Origin: Litorilinea aerophila
GTDB taxonomy: Bacteria > Chloroflexota > Anaerolineae > Caldilineales > Caldilineaceae
Length of the DNA: 64,000 nucleotides
Direction of reading: 5' to 3'
Assembly: GCF_006569185.2 (NCBI RefSeq)
Contig: NZ_VIGC02000009.1
Location: forward strand, 124,001 to 188,000
In this document: positions 21,980-33,700 of the stretch, in pieces
Layout of the letters: the number at the start of each line of letters is the position of its first letter
How positions within the stretch are numbered: the stretch's first letter is position 1
Made by a program: the position numbers and the translations under genes
The notes under the pieces: generated by a model
The model's input: the letters and a program-made list of their open reading frames with translations, nothing else
Database searches by the model: none
Told to the model about the DNA's origin: nothing

Positions 21980-23329
21980 ATGATGAATGTGGAACGTCTG
22001 CATACCCCGATACCGGGCCAGCCGTTGATAGAACTGCGTGGGGTCTCCCGGCGCTTCGAAAAGCGGACTGAACGCCATCGCTCCCTCCAAGAACTCTTCA
22101 TCCGCCTGTTCCAACGTTCTTCCATCCAGGTGGATGAGTTCTGGCCCTTAAAGGACGTCTCCCTCTCCATCCACGCCGGTGATTCCCTAGGGGTAATCGG
22201 TCCCAACGGTTCTGGCAAGAGCACCCTGCTCAAACTCATCACGGGCATTTTACAACCCACCGAAGGCGAACTCTGTGTACGGGGCAGATTATCCTCTCTG
22301 TTGGAATTGGGGGCCGGTTTTCAGCCCGATCTCACGGGCCGGGAGAACATCTACCTCAACGGCTCTATCTACGGCCTGAGCCGGTCAGAAATGAATCGCC
22401 GCTTGCCCGACATCATCCGCTATGCGGAGCTGGGCGAATTTATCGACACGCCGGTCAAACACTACTCTTCCGGCATGTATGTACGGCTGGGCTTTGCCAT
22501 TGCTATTCATACCCAACCTGACATCCTGTTAGTGGACGAAGTCCTGGCCGTGGGGGATGTCTCTTTCCAGCACAAATGTCTGAACAGCATCTACCAGTTC
22601 CGCAAAAACGGCGGCACCCTGGTGCTGGTCTCCCATGACATGACAGCCATCCAGAATATCTGTAACCGGGCCATCTGGATCGAAGATGGCCGGATCCAGG
22701 CAGAAGGTAAACCAACAGACGTGGTAATGGCCTATCTGGAGAGTATGGCAACCCGGGAAGAGGAGGCCCAAAACCAGGCAGAGGCACCCAAAGCCGACTC
22801 TGGCCCGGGCCAACGCTGGGGCAATGGAAAAATCCAGATCACCCAGGTCGAGCTCTGCGGCGATGATGGCACCCCTCGCTCGGTCTTTGTCACCGGCGAA
22901 CCGCTCCAGATTCGGCTCCATTATCGCAGCAGGGAACCCATCCAGGCGCCCATCTTTGGCGTTGCCCTCCATCATGAGAACGGCGTCCATATCGCCGGCC
23001 CCAACACCCGCTTCAGCGGCGTACATATCCCCCAGGTCGAGAGGGAAGGGATCGTCACCTACCGCATTCCCAGGCTCCCCCTGTTGGAAGGGACCTACAC
23101 CGTCTCCGTCGCCGTGGTCAACGAAACAGACACCGAAATTTTCGACTACCACGACCGACGTTACCCCTTCCGCGTTTTCCCGGGTCGGCGTCGGGATGGA
23201 TACGGCCTCATCTCTTTGGAAGGGGCCTGGGAGGTAAGCACTGGAACCTCTGCCTGGCCCACTGCCTCGGTAGAGGAGCCTCTACACACCCTGGCAGACT
23301 CGGCCGCCCACTCCCGGTCCTCCCATTAA
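21980..23329 (+). CDS. Polysaccharide ABC exporter ATPase with glycan-binding tail (Wzt-like)
   Basis: A 449-residue protein with an N-terminal ATPase and a C-terminal Wzt-type domain. Walker A GPNGSGKST is at 74-82; the signature is HYSSGMYVRLGFA, the form seen in Wzt/TagH subfamily members rather than LSGGQ; Walker B is ILLVDEVLAVGD with a SHD switch. After a charged linker (about 255-280), residues 285-425 form a beta-rich domain (VFVTGEPLQIRLHYRSR, GVALHHENGVHIAGPNT) like the Wzt C-terminal domain, which in known systems recognises the end modification of the polymer. This implies a capped glycan exported without Wzx/Wzy polymerisation. ATG at 21983 is an equivalent start. Confidence 0.92.
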   Translation: MMNVERLHTPIPGQPLIELRGVSRRFEKRTERHRSLQELFIRLFQRSSIQVDEFWPLKDVSLSIHAGDSLGVIGPNGSGKSTLLKLITGILQPTEGELCVRGRLSSLLELGAGFQPDLTGRENIYLNGSIYGLSRSEMNRRLPDIIRYAELGEFIDTPVKHYSSGMYVRLGFAIAIHTQPDILLVDEVLAVGDVSFQHKCLNSIYQFRKNGGTLVLVSHDMTAIQNICNRAIWIEDGRIQAEGKPTDVVMAYLESMATREEEAQNQAEAPKADSGPGQRWGNGKIQITQVELCGDDGTPRSVFVTGEPLQIRLHYRSREPIQAPIFGVALHHENGVHIAGPNTRFSGVHIPQVEREGIVTYRIPRLPLLEGTYTVSVAVVNETDTEIFDYHDRRYPFRVFPGRRRDGYGLISLEGAWEVSTGTSAWPTASVEEPLHTLADSAAHSRSSH

Positions 23330-23371
23330 CAACTACGCCCAACAATCCACTGCCGTTAATCTGACTGTCCC

Positions 23372-25582
23372 ATGAAGTGCTCGCGCAGATTTCACCTCAC
23401 GACACGGCGCCTGTCCTTTCTCTGGAATAGTTGGAACTCTGTTTTCTGGCCCATCGCGTTTGCTCTCGGGCTGGCTGTCCTGCTGGCGAGTAGCCTGATG
23501 ATGGGTACCGGCTCCGTTGCTCAGGCCCAGGTCTCGCCCGGCGCTGGCTGGCCACCGGGCTTTTCGGTGACGACCCTTGTCGACGGATTGGATACGCCCA
23601 CCGACATGGCATTTTTGCCTTCTGGCGAAATATTGGTGGCCGAAAAGGGTTGGGGAAGCAACGTTGATGGAATTTCCCGAATACGGCTGGTACGTGGCGG
23701 AAGCCTGCAGGCCACCCCGGTGTTGACCTTGAGCACCAACGTCTATCTGGACTCAGGGCTGCTGGCCCTCACCCTGGACCCACATTTCGCGCGCAATCGG
23801 CACTTTTATGTGTGGTACGCCATCGGACAAAACGCCCGGGGATGGGACGGCACCAGCTACAACCGCATCTCCCGCTTCACCTTTGACCCCGCCACCGGTA
23901 CCGCCTCCCCAGGTAGCGAACTCGTCATCCTGGATCGGATCCCCTGGGCAGAGTGGCACAACGGCGGTGGCCTGCACTTTGGCCCCGACGGCTATCTCTA
24001 TATCGCCCTGGGCGATATAGGAGAGCCGGACCGGGTTCAGGATCTATCCACGTGGAACGGCAAACTCCTGCGTATCCGCCCCACGGACGCAGGCTATGAG
24101 ATCCCGCCGGACAACCCATTTCGGGAGACACCAGGTGCCCTGCCGGAGATTTACGCCCTGGGCCTGCGGAGTCCCTACCGACTCGCTGCACACCCTGACG
24201 ACGGTACGCTGTATCTGGCCGACGTGGGCGCGCAAACCTGGGAAGAAGTGAATCGGGTACAGGCCGGGGCTAACTACGGCTGGCCTGTTCGAGAAGGTCC
24301 CTGCCCCCAGGGCCAGCGCCAGCCCTGTGAATCGGCTCCTACCCAGTACACCGATCCCATCCTCTATTACGCTCATCCACCTGTGTTAGGCGGGGCATTG
24401 ACAGCTCTGGCTTTTTCCACTGGTGAAGTCTATCCGCCCGAATATCGGGGTAAACTGTTCCTGGCCGACTTCAACCTGCAGTCCCTCCAGATGGCCACCT
24501 TGACAGAAGATGGGTTTGCCCTGGAGGCATTCGCAGATGGAGCAGGCGCCCTGACCGACATGGAATTTGCCACCGGCGGGCTGTATCTGCTCAACATCTA
24601 CCGGGGCACGATTCAGCTTCTCTACCACAGCACGGCCGCCAATCGTCCTCCCACAGCCAGCCTGGAAATCGCCCCCACCTTGGGCCCACCTCCTCTGGTG
24701 GTCACCTTCTCGGCGGCAGGAACCCATGACGCAGACGACTCCGCCCTGTGGTATCACTGGACACCTGAACCGGGCGGGCAGACATGGGTGACTACCAGCC
24801 CCGTCTTTACCCACACCTACACCGCCGACGGCTCGTATCTGGCCACGCTCCAGGTGTTCGATGCCCGGGGTGGCGCATCGGAACCGGTGACGGCCCAGGT
24901 GAACGTCTATTCAGGTGCCATCCCGTCCATTCATCTGGAAAACCTGACAGCTCCTCAACGCCAAACCTTCCAAGGGGGTGACCGGCTCCGCTTTCTTGCC
25001 GTACGCGAGGGTGGAACCAGCGGATTAGATCCGGAGCGTCCCTACACCTGGCGTATCGACCTCCATCACAACCAACATACCCATCCGGCCATCACCGGCT
25101 ATGTGGGTGAAGAAGGTATATGGACCCTATCCCGGGAAAATCATGGTGGTGACTGGAACCTCTGGTATCGATTCTACCTGACCATGCGGACCGACAACGG
25201 TCAGGAAATCGAATTGAGCCGGGAAATCTATCCAGATCTCAGCCGTATTCGCGTGGAAAGCCAGCCAGGAGAGGCCATCTTCTCGGTCAACGGGCGGCAG
25301 GAGCCAGCCGCCTATATCTTCAAAGCCATCGCCGGTGTGGAGCAGCAGTTGGAAGCCCCACCTACCCTGCTCTACAAAGATGGTATCGGCCAGTTTGCCT
25401 ACTGGACAATGTTTGCTACAGGATGGCCAGCTGCCGCCAGCCCCACGGAAACTATCCTGCCAACGCGCACCCTCACCATCTTACCGCCGGCAGGAGAGGT
25501 CGTCTACACGGCCCATTACACCTACACCCGGCCGGCCTACCGGGCCTTTCTGCCTCGAATCGACCAGGGGGAAGGGCCTTGA
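23372..25582 (+). CDS. Secreted PQQ sugar dehydrogenase-like propeller with PKD domain
   Basis: A 736-residue exported protein. After a signal peptide (to about 52) comes a six-bladed GSDH/sGDH-like propeller (about 57-415): LDTPTDMAFLPSGEILVAEKG, HNGGGLHFGPDGYLYIALGD (with the His-containing strand typical of the family), and YALGLRSPYRLAAHPDDGTLYLADVGAQTWEEVNRV. Residues about 423-515 are a PKD-like domain (PPLVVTFSAAGTHDADD ... YTADGSYLATLQVFDARGG). The last about 200 residues are an unassigned beta-rich region. It ends YRAFLPRIDQGEGP, the shared tail motif. Family members oxidise sugars with PQQ, but many secreted homologues have no known activity. No PQQ synthesis genes are near. Confidence 0.82.
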   Translation: MKCSRRFHLTTRRLSFLWNSWNSVFWPIAFALGLAVLLASSLMMGTGSVAQAQVSPGAGWPPGFSVTTLVDGLDTPTDMAFLPSGEILVAEKGWGSNVDGISRIRLVRGGSLQATPVLTLSTNVYLDSGLLALTLDPHFARNRHFYVWYAIGQNARGWDGTSYNRISRFTFDPATGTASPGSELVILDRIPWAEWHNGGGLHFGPDGYLYIALGDIGEPDRVQDLSTWNGKLLRIRPTDAGYEIPPDNPFRETPGALPEIYALGLRSPYRLAAHPDDGTLYLADVGAQTWEEVNRVQAGANYGWPVREGPCPQGQRQPCESAPTQYTDPILYYAHPPVLGGALTALAFSTGEVYPPEYRGKLFLADFNLQSLQMATLTEDGFALEAFADGAGALTDMEFATGGLYLLNIYRGTIQLLYHSTAANRPPTASLEIAPTLGPPPLVVTFSAAGTHDADDSALWYHWTPEPGGQTWVTTSPVFTHTYTADGSYLATLQVFDARGGASEPVTAQVNVYSGAIPSIHLENLTAPQRQTFQGGDRLRFLAVREGGTSGLDPERPYTWRIDLHHNQHTHPAITGYVGEEGIWTLSRENHGGDWNLWYRFYLTMRTDNGQEIELSREIYPDLSRIRVESQPGEAIFSVNGRQEPAAYIFKAIAGVEQQLEAPPTLLYKDGIGQFAYWTMFATGWPAAASPTETILPTRTLTILPPAGEVVYTAHYTYTRPAYRAFLPRIDQGEGP

Positions 25583-25608
25583 GGCGTCCGGCTCTGCAGA
25601 TCGCGGAC

Positions 25609-25637
25609 TTGTCCCGCCGATGTGTGTGGGATACAAT
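25609..25637 (+). promoter_or_regulatory. Promoter before the ROK kinase gene
   Basis: TTGTCC at 25609-25614, a 17-nt spacer and TACAAT at 25632-25637. Transcription would start near 25644 and give a leader of about 44 nt to the ATG at 25688. Confidence 0.65.
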
Positions 25638-25687
25638 TCAGACCACGATCAACAACCCATAGCCCCATGTTCAACCGGGTAGAGAGC

Positions 25688-26692
25688 ATGTCACGACGCT
25701 CAGCCCTCTCATCGACAATTTCCGGCCGCTCCGCTTCCTATGCCATCGGCGTGGATCTGGGTGCCACCAAGATTGCCGCAGCCCTGGTAAGCCGGGATGG
25801 CCGGGTGGTGGCCGAAAAGCGTGTACCCACCGAGCCAGCCCTGGGCGAAGAGGCCGTAATCGGCCGGATGGCCACCCTGGTTCAGGAACTATCCCAGGAA
25901 GCATCCGGCCCCCTGGCCGGCGTCGGCATCGGCACGCCAGGCTACGTGAACTCAGCCGCCGGCATCGTCCAGAATGCGGTCAACCTGGGCTGGCAGGAGG
26001 TCCCCCTGGCCCAACGGCTACAGGCAGCCCTCCCCATGCACCTGGATATCTGGGTGGAAAACGACGCCAACGTCCAGGCACTGGGGGAATATTACTTTGG
26101 CGCCGCGCGCGGCTGCGACCACTTCGTCTTCATCGGCATTGGTTCGGGCCTGGGCAGCGGCATCATCTCCCGCGGCGCGCTCATCACCGGCGCCACCTAC
26201 ATGGCAGCCGAAATGGGACACCTCTCCCTGGATCCGGAAGGACGCCAATGTGCCTGTGGCCTGCGGGGATGCGTGGAGACGGTGGTCTCTGGACCTGGCA
26301 TCGTGGCCTCTGTCCAGAAGTATTTGGCCCAGGGACGGCCCATGGGCAGCCGCCTGGCCGCCGGCGGCCCGCTGACGCCGGAACGGGTGCTCCAGGCGGC
26401 ACAGGAGGGCGACCCGGCAGCACGGGCGGCCTTCGCCGAGGCCGCATCCTGGCTGGGCATGGTCTTTGCGGCCTATGTGGCCATTCTGAACCCCGCCAAA
26501 ATCGTGATCGGGGGCGGCCTGGGCCTTTCGGGCTTCGACCTGCTGGTCCCCGATGCCATGGGCGAACTCCGGCGCCGCGTGGGAGCCCAAAGCCTGGAAG
26601 CCCTGCAGGTGGTACGCTCCCAACTCTCCTCCAGCGCGGTGGGCGCATCCGCCCTGGTCTGGGCCGCTGCCGGCCAGGATGGGCAGCGCTGA
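25688..26692 (+). CDS. ROK-family sugar kinase (glucokinase-like)
   Basis: A 334-residue cytoplasmic ROK protein. The phosphate loop is [17 protein letters not shown]; the sugar/catalytic segment is [19 protein letters not shown] with the catalytic Asp in END; and the ROK zinc site is intact: H178 in EMGHLSLDP and C188, C190, C195 in [10 protein letters not shown]. No N-terminal helix-turn-helix is present, so it is a kinase rather than a NagC/XylR-type repressor. The ATG at 25688 has GAGAG just upstream; ATG at 25667 is possible. Glucose or N-acetylmannosamine are the usual substrates. Its position between sugar-related genes suggests feeding of nucleotide-sugar synthesis. Confidence 0.88.
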   Translation: MSRRSALSSTISGRSASYAIGVDLGATKIAAALVSRDGRVVAEKRVPTEPALGEEAVIGRMATLVQELSQEASGPLAGVGIGTPGYVNSAAGIVQNAVNLGWQEVPLAQRLQAALPMHLDIWVENDANVQALGEYYFGAARGCDHFVFIGIGSGLGSGIISRGALITGATYMAAEMGHLSLDPEGRQCACGLRGCVETVVSGPGIVASVQKYLAQGRPMGSRLAAGGPLTPERVLQAAQEGDPAARAAFAEAASWLGMVFAAYVAILNPAKIVIGGGLGLSGFDLLVPDAMGELRRRVGAQSLEALQVVRSQLSSSAVGASALVWAAAGQDGQR

Positions 26693-26790
26693 GGGATTCA
26701 ACGGATCGTGTCGCGCCTGGCCACTTTCCACCCGGCGGCAGTACACCCGGCAGTAAACCCGTTACAAACCAAACGGAGACAGATCTATCC

Positions 26791-27741
26791 ATGACCACTT
26801 GTCTGGTGACCGGCGCAGCCGGTTTTGTCGGCTCCCACCTTTGCGAACAACTCATTGCCCGCGGCCATCGCGTCATCGGTGTGGACGCCTTCATTCCCTA
26901 CTACCCCCGCCCCTTGAAAGAACACAACCTGGCCCACCTCCAGGGTGCGCCCCTCTTCAGCTTCCATGAGCTGGATCTGCGCACCGCCGACCTGGCCCCC
27001 CTGTGTCGAGAGGCCGACGTGATCTTTCACCTGGCCGCCATGGCCGGATTGTTGCGGAGCTGGCGGGAATTCGACACCTACATGAGCTGTAACATCCTGG
27101 CCACCCAACGTCTGTTGGATGCGGCCCGCCAGGAAGGGATTGAACACTTCATCCACATCTCCACTTCGTCGGTCTACGGCCGCTTCGCCACCGGCGATGA
27201 AGAATCGCCCCTGGCGCCCATCTCGCCCTACGGCATCACCAAGCTGGCCGCCGAACATCTCTGCCAGGCCTACGCGGAAAATTTTGGCCTGGCCGTGACC
27301 ATCCTGCGGCTTTTTTCCGTCTACGGCCCACGGCAACGCCCCGACATGGGCTACAACATTTTCATCCGCAAGATCCTCAACGATGAACTGATTACCATCG
27401 ATGGGGACGGCAACGATAGCCGCAGCAACACCTTCATTGCCGACTGTGTCCAGGGCATCCTCCTGGCCTTCGAGCGACGGGATGTTAGCGTGGGCCAGGT
27501 GTTCAACATCGGCGGCGGCGAGGAGGTCAGCGTCAACCAGGTCCTGGCCATCCTGGCCGAACTGAGCGGACGCCAACCCCGCATCACCCACGGCCCGCCC
27601 CGGCCCGGCGATCAACGGCGTACGGTCGCCGATATCCGCAAAGCTCAACAACTTCTGGGCTATCAACCAACAACCGGCATTCGAGATGGGCTTCGCGCCC
27701 AACTGGCGTGGCAGCGAGCCAACATGCATCAGGAACGCTGA
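26791..27741 (+). CDS. NAD-dependent sugar-nucleotide epimerase/dehydratase
   Basis: A 316-residue extended short-chain dehydrogenase. The NAD-binding loop is [11 protein letters not shown] at residues 6-16; the catalytic Ser lies in ISTSSVYG and the YxxxK pair is Y147/K151 ([11 protein letters not shown]). [16 protein letters not shown] and [13 protein letters not shown] are typical of UDP-glucose 4-epimerase/UDP-glucuronate epimerase relatives. It would supply an activated sugar for the nearby glycosyltransferase and exporter. The exact substrate is not determined. The ATG at 26791 follows a weak GGAGA ribosome site. Confidence 0.88.
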   Translation: MTTCLVTGAAGFVGSHLCEQLIARGHRVIGVDAFIPYYPRPLKEHNLAHLQGAPLFSFHELDLRTADLAPLCREADVIFHLAAMAGLLRSWREFDTYMSCNILATQRLLDAARQEGIEHFIHISTSSVYGRFATGDEESPLAPISPYGITKLAAEHLCQAYAENFGLAVTILRLFSVYGPRQRPDMGYNIFIRKILNDELITIDGDGNDSRSNTFIADCVQGILLAFERRDVSVGQVFNIGGGEEVSVNQVLAILAELSGRQPRITHGPPRPGDQRRTVADIRKAQQLLGYQPTTGIRDGLRAQLAWQRANMHQER

Positions 27742-27777
27742 GGGCCGCTGCCTGCCCTATCCACCAGGAGGTCAACC

Positions 27778-30700
27778 ATGGTCTTCATCCCCCGCGGGCA
27801 GGCACTTCGCATCCTGATCCTGACCGCCATCGTGCTCCTATTTGCCGTTGGCTTCCAGAGGAGCCAGACGGCGATGGCCCGGAACAGTGTCCTGGCGCCG
27901 GCCACAGCCGACCTGGCCCGGGAAACAACCCAGGCCGACGGTGACAAACAGCTCGACCAGCTCTTGTGGGATACGTGGCAATCCCTGCCCACGGAGATAC
28001 GCCAGAAAGTGGACCCCCGCATCCTGGCCGAGCTGCGGGGCCAAATCTGGCCGACCCACCTGCTGGGGAGCTCCCCAGCAGGTGCCCGTCCCCCCCAGCC
28101 GCCGGAACAAACCCGCTTCCTGGTCTACATGGCCCAACAGCCCGACGCCGCTTCCTTGACAGGCGGAGTATTTGCCAGCCAGGTGGACCAGCGCTCGGCC
28201 CTGTACGCCAGCCTGCTGGCAGAAACCCGGGCCGCCCAGGCCGAAGTCACGGCCAGTCTCCAAGACCTGCAGGCCCAGGCCGCCGTTACCAGCTATCAAC
28301 CCTTCTTCATTGCGAATGTCCTGGCCGTGGAGGGCAACCTGGCCGCGCTCATCGCCCTGGCCCAGCGGCCCGATGTGGCCCGCATCGTGGCCAACTATCC
28401 CGTCCACAGCCTGGGGCAGCCGGCCCTCTCCCCGCCGCAAGAAGCCTCGACCGTAGACCTGAGCGACGCCAATTGGAACATCGAACTGGTGGGGGCCGAC
28501 CGGGTCTGGAATGAGCTGGGGATCCGGGGGGAGGGAGTGGTGGTCGCCACCATCGACAGCGGTGTGAACTTCCAACACCCGGCCCTCACCCAACGCTACC
28601 GGGGCTACCGCAGTTTCCAGTCGTTTGAACACAACTACAACTGGTTCGACCCGGACGGCAACCTCTACCCCAACGGCAACCTGGGCGCCAGCCGCTCTCG
28701 CATCCCCTATGACTGCGACGATTTGAGCAGCCACGGTACCCACACCATGGGGACCCTGGTAGGCGATGGGGGCACGGAGGGCACCCAGGTGGGGATGGCC
28801 CCCGGCGCGCGCTGGATCGCGGTGCCGGCCCTCTGCAGCGGCGATAGCAGCATCAGCGACGACATCACCATGCTCAAGGCCTTCCAGTGGCTGCTCTGCC
28901 CCACCGACCTGAGCGGCGACCTCTCCACCGCCGATTGTGGTAAGGCGCCGGATGTGATCAGCAATTCCTGGGGCTCGGCCAATCCCGTCAACGAGGTCTT
29001 CCGCCCCATCATCCGGACCCTCCGGGCGGCCGGCATCGCGCCGGTCTTTGCCGCCGGGAACCCAGAGGCCGGCCCCGGCTCCATCGGGACGCCGGCCAAC
29101 GCGCCCGAGGCCATCGCGGTGGGCGCGACCGATCGGAATGACCAGCTGGCGGGCTTCAGCGGCCAGGGACCTTCCTTCTACGAGGGGGAGCAGAAACCCG
29201 AATTTACGGCCCCCGGTGTGGATGTCCGCTCCTCGGTCTTCGGCCAGGAGTACGCGGAGTATTCGGGTACCTCCATGGCCGCGCCCCACGTGGCCGGCCT
29301 CTTCGCGCTCCTGATCTCCGCCGACCTGCAAGACGGCTTCCGCGATTTCAACGTGGATGAGCTGGAGTATCTCGTGGCAGCCACGGCCCTGGACCTGGGC
29401 GCTCCAGGGCCGGACGACCTTTACGGCTATGGCCGCATTCAGAGCGAACCAGCTGTGCGCTGGGCTCTAAGCGCGGGTGATCTCCGGGGGACCGTCCGGG
29501 ATGGTGCCCAGGGTACCGGCGTGGCAGGCGCCACAGTCACCGGCATCCGCATCGATGGCCAGGTCCACTTCAGCGGCCAGACCGACGCGGCCGGCGCCTA
29601 CTCCCTCACCGTACCGGCCGGCCTTTACAACCTGACGGTCAACGCCTGGGGCTATGAACCGGCCACCTTTGAACGCCAGGCGGTCATCAGCAGCACCCTC
29701 TCCCTGGCCGACTTTCGCCTGACGGCCCTGCCCCGGGCGGAACTCCGCGGCCAGGTTCGCCGGGGCGGCGAGCCGGTGGTCGGCGCGACGGTGAGCGTCG
29801 TCGAAGCGCCCGCAGTTCAGGCCACCACCGATGCAGCCGGCCAGTACAGCCTATCTCTGCCAGTAGGCACCCACACCCTCCTGGCCCAGGCCCAGGGCGC
29901 CAAACCGGCGCGCCAGGAAGTGGCCGTGCCCGCCGAAGGCACCACCCGGGACTTCGAGCTGAAAGCAGCTCCGTCCATCCTGTTGGTCAACGCCGACGCC
30001 TTCAGTGGCTGGTTCAGCGGCTGGCCGGTGACGACCCTCTTCCGGTGGGCGTTGGATCGAACGGGTTACACCTACGATCAGTGGTCGATTCAGTATCTGA
30101 ACCAACAGGACACCTTCGTCCGCGAAGATGGATCCGTGGGTTATGGCATTCCCAGCCTCAACACCCTGACCAACTATGACGTGGTCATCTGGGTGCACAG
30201 CGGGTGCAGCGCCTGGTTTTTCGGCTGCTTTGGCGGCGGTTCCCCCGCTTCCATCGGGGCGGAATCTGTCCTGGCTGCCTATCTGGATCAGGGTGGACGC
30301 CTGATCCTGTCGGGCCAGGACATCGGCTTCTGGGACGCCTTTTCCAGCTTCTATCAGAACTACCTGCGCGCCGCCTTCGTGCAGGATATGGCGGCTCAGG
30401 AGGGGGAATCGCTACAGGGCGCCGGTTTTCTGGATGGCCTGTCGCCCAAGCTGACCAATGCCAGCCTCTACGGGTATGCCAACGGCATCCTGGGCTTCTG
30501 GCCGGACTCGGTCACGCCCCGGACGCCCATCGCCGGTGACGCCTACCCCATCCTGACCTACGCCAACGGCGACGGGGCGGCGCTGGCCATCGCCCCGTGT
30601 GATGCCAGCTATCGGGCGGTCTATTTCGCCATGGGCTACGAAAATATTGGCCCCCGGGGGAAAGAGCGAGACCCGGCCATTGCGGAGATCCTCAGCCGCA

Positions 30701-33700
30701 GCATCGAGTGGACGCTAAGTCCCCGGCCCGATTACAGACTCGACTTTTCCCCCAGCGCCCTGCAGGCCGTCACAGCCCCAGGGAGCACCCGAACCTACCA
30801 GCTCCAGTTGATCAACGCGGGCAGCCAGGCGCTGACGGTACAGCTCTCTCTGACCGGCCACCAATGGCCCACCCGCCTGCATCAGAACGGGCAGGAGATC
30901 ACCGGGCCGCTCTCCATCGCCCCCTGTACCTCTGCCCGCATCATGATTCAGGTGGATGTCCCTGCCGAGGCAGCCAACGGCGCCCAGGATGTCGCCAGCC
31001 TGGTGGTGGACGCCACCAACCTGCCCCAACAGGTAATTCCGCTCACCACCACAAGCTTTGCCGCCTGGCGGGATGAAGCCCCCATGCCGCGCAATCGCTA
31101 CGACCTGGCCCTGGCTGCCCCCAATCCGGGACGGTATCTCTACGCCCTGGGTGGCATCGAGCAAGAGTCAGACGTAGCCAGCCCAGATGTCCACCGCTTC
31201 GACGTCTGCACCCGTTCCTGGGAGCAGATGAACCCCATGCCCGAGCCCCTCCATGGGGCGGGCGTGGCCACCCTGGACAATGCCATCTACGTCATCGGCG
31301 GCTACCGGAGCGAGGTTTCTGAGGCTGAGCCCTGGGGCGAAACCTTCAGCCGCCATGTCTACCGCTATGATCCGACGTCGGATAGCTGGAGCCAGGAGAA
31401 CGATCTCCCCATGCCCCTGGCCTACCCGGCGGTGGCCACGGCCCAGGGGAAAATTTATGTGTTCGGAGGGCTGACTCCCGACGGCGCAACGAACCACACC
31501 CTGGAATACGATCCCCAGACTCGAAGTTGGACAGTTAAAGCGCCCATTCCGGGAGGTTCACGCAGCGAGGCGGGGGCGGCACGATTGGGAAATCTGATCT
31601 ACCTGATCGGCAACTCCACCGATAGCAGCCGGGTGGACGTCTACAACCCTGTCGCCGACGCCTGGAGCAGCGCGCCGGCCCTCAGGCGGGGACGACAGCA
31701 TCCCGTGGTGGCCGCCGCGGCCGACGGCTTCCTGTACGTCGCCGGGGGCACCGATGCCCTGGGTAACCCGGTTCCCGGCGTGGAACGCTTCCAGCCGGGC
31801 ATGGACAGCTGGCAATCCATTTCCGACCTGCTGGACAGCAACCGTTGGGGCGCTGGCATGGCCTACGCTCGGGGGCGTCTCTTCCTGGTGGGTGGCCGGA
31901 AAAGTGTGGTCAGCGTGGAATCGCTCCGGCTCAAGTCGGACTTCTGCCTCTCCAACCTGGCCCCGGCCGTCAACCTGGTGGCCCCGGCCAGCCACATCAC
32001 CATGACCCTGACGCTGTACGCCAGCCGGACCGACATCCACCAGGTCCGGGCGGAGGTGCCGCTGCCAGACGGCGTCACCTTCACCGGCTTTCAGCCGGCT
32101 GTAGCGGGCGCCCAATATCTGGCCGATGAGCATCGGGTGGAATGGCAGGGTTCGATACCAGGGGATGCCGTCCCAGTGCAGGTGACCTTTGGCATCGACT
32201 TGCTCCCTGGCCAGTGGGTTGAGGGAGACTACGTGACCCTGGAGGCCACCTTCCAGGGTGACAACGCCTCCTTCCAGGATCGGGCGACCGTCTTGATCGC
32301 AGTGCCCAACCTGGGCGCCAGCAGCAAGTCGGTGACGCCTGTCCGGGTGCTGGGCGGCGATACCCTGACCTACCGGCTGGACCTGGTGACCAACCGGCCC
32401 GTGGCAGGCACCGTCACCGTCCGGGATCCGCTGCCACCCAACGTCCACTATGTGCCAGACAGCCTCCAGGTGTCCAACGGCAGCGGCCGCTACCTGGCCG
32501 ACACCCACACCCTGGAGTGGACGGGGGAGGTAATACCCGATCCCGATGCGTATTTCAACACCAGCGAGCGCTTCGAATGGGGGGACTCCCTGGGGCGGGG
32601 TGCCGTAGATAAGGTCACCTTCCAGTGGGTGGACATCCAGGGAAGTGGCACCTCTCTGGGGGGCGGGGACGACTTCTACGTCTGCGGTGTTCCCATTGGC
32701 TTCCCCTTCCCCTTCTTTGGGGTCCAACAGCGGGAATTCTGCGTGAGCACCAACGGCTTCGTCTATTTCAACGCCTTCGCCTTCCCGCCCCTCAACACGC
32801 CCTGTCCCCTGCCCCACCCTATGAACGGCATGGACGGCCTCATCGCCGCAGCGTGGGGAGACCTGGTGGTGGACGACGCCATCTACTACCAGACCTTTGG
32901 GCAGGCCCCGGAACGCTATCTGGTGGTCCAATGGCGAGGCGTTCGGCCCTTCGGCATCGACGGCAGCGCCCCGGGCGAGTTCCAGCTCATCCTCCATGAG
33001 GATGGCTCCATCACCTTCAACGTGCTGCAGGCCGGCGCCATCGACGGCGGTTTCACGGCTACCGGGCTGGAAGATTACAGCGGCAGCCAGGGCGTCAACT
33101 ACGCCTGCAACCAGGCCGGCAGCCTCCGGGATGAGCTGGCAGTCCGCTTCATTCCGCCCGGCGTGGGCCAGGGGAAGGCGACCGCCCAGCTCACCTTCGC
33201 CGCGACCGTGGAAGACTCGCCGGCGGTCAACCAGGTCATCACCAACACGGCCCACATCATCCACGCGGAGAGCATCATCCAGCGCAGCGCCTTCGCCACC
33301 CTGAATCCGCTGGATCTGGGTACCTCTTCGGCCAGCCGGGAAAAGGAGGCGGTGACCGCCAGCGACGTCAACACCTATCGCTTCGTCCTGCGCAACAATG
33401 GCCTTAAGGCGGCCAGCAATGCCCGACTGGAGAATCGGCTGCCCGAAAGCCTGGCCTATCTGCCAGACACCCTGAGCTGTAGCAGTGGGAGCTGTCAAGT
33501 ACAGGGGGACACCGTCACCTGGACGGGGGAAGTGGCACCCGGTACGCCGGTCACCATCGCCTACGATGCCCGGCTGCGCACCTCCTACCCGGACGGCACG
33601 GTCATCGTCAACCAGGCCGAACTGGATGACGGCCACAGCACCCGCTACCTGCTAAGCACTTCGGTGCGGGTACGCCGGTCGGAGCTGGGGATCTCCACCT

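Noticed and set aside
25688-26692. ROK repressor (NagC/XylR type)
   Set aside because: There is no N-terminal helix-turn-helix, and both the phosphate loop and zinc site of kinases are intact.
31558-33636. Long minus-strand open frame of 692 codons inside the subtilase mosaic
   Set aside because: Same reasoning; the plus-strand frame encodes clear Kelch and DUF11 repeats.
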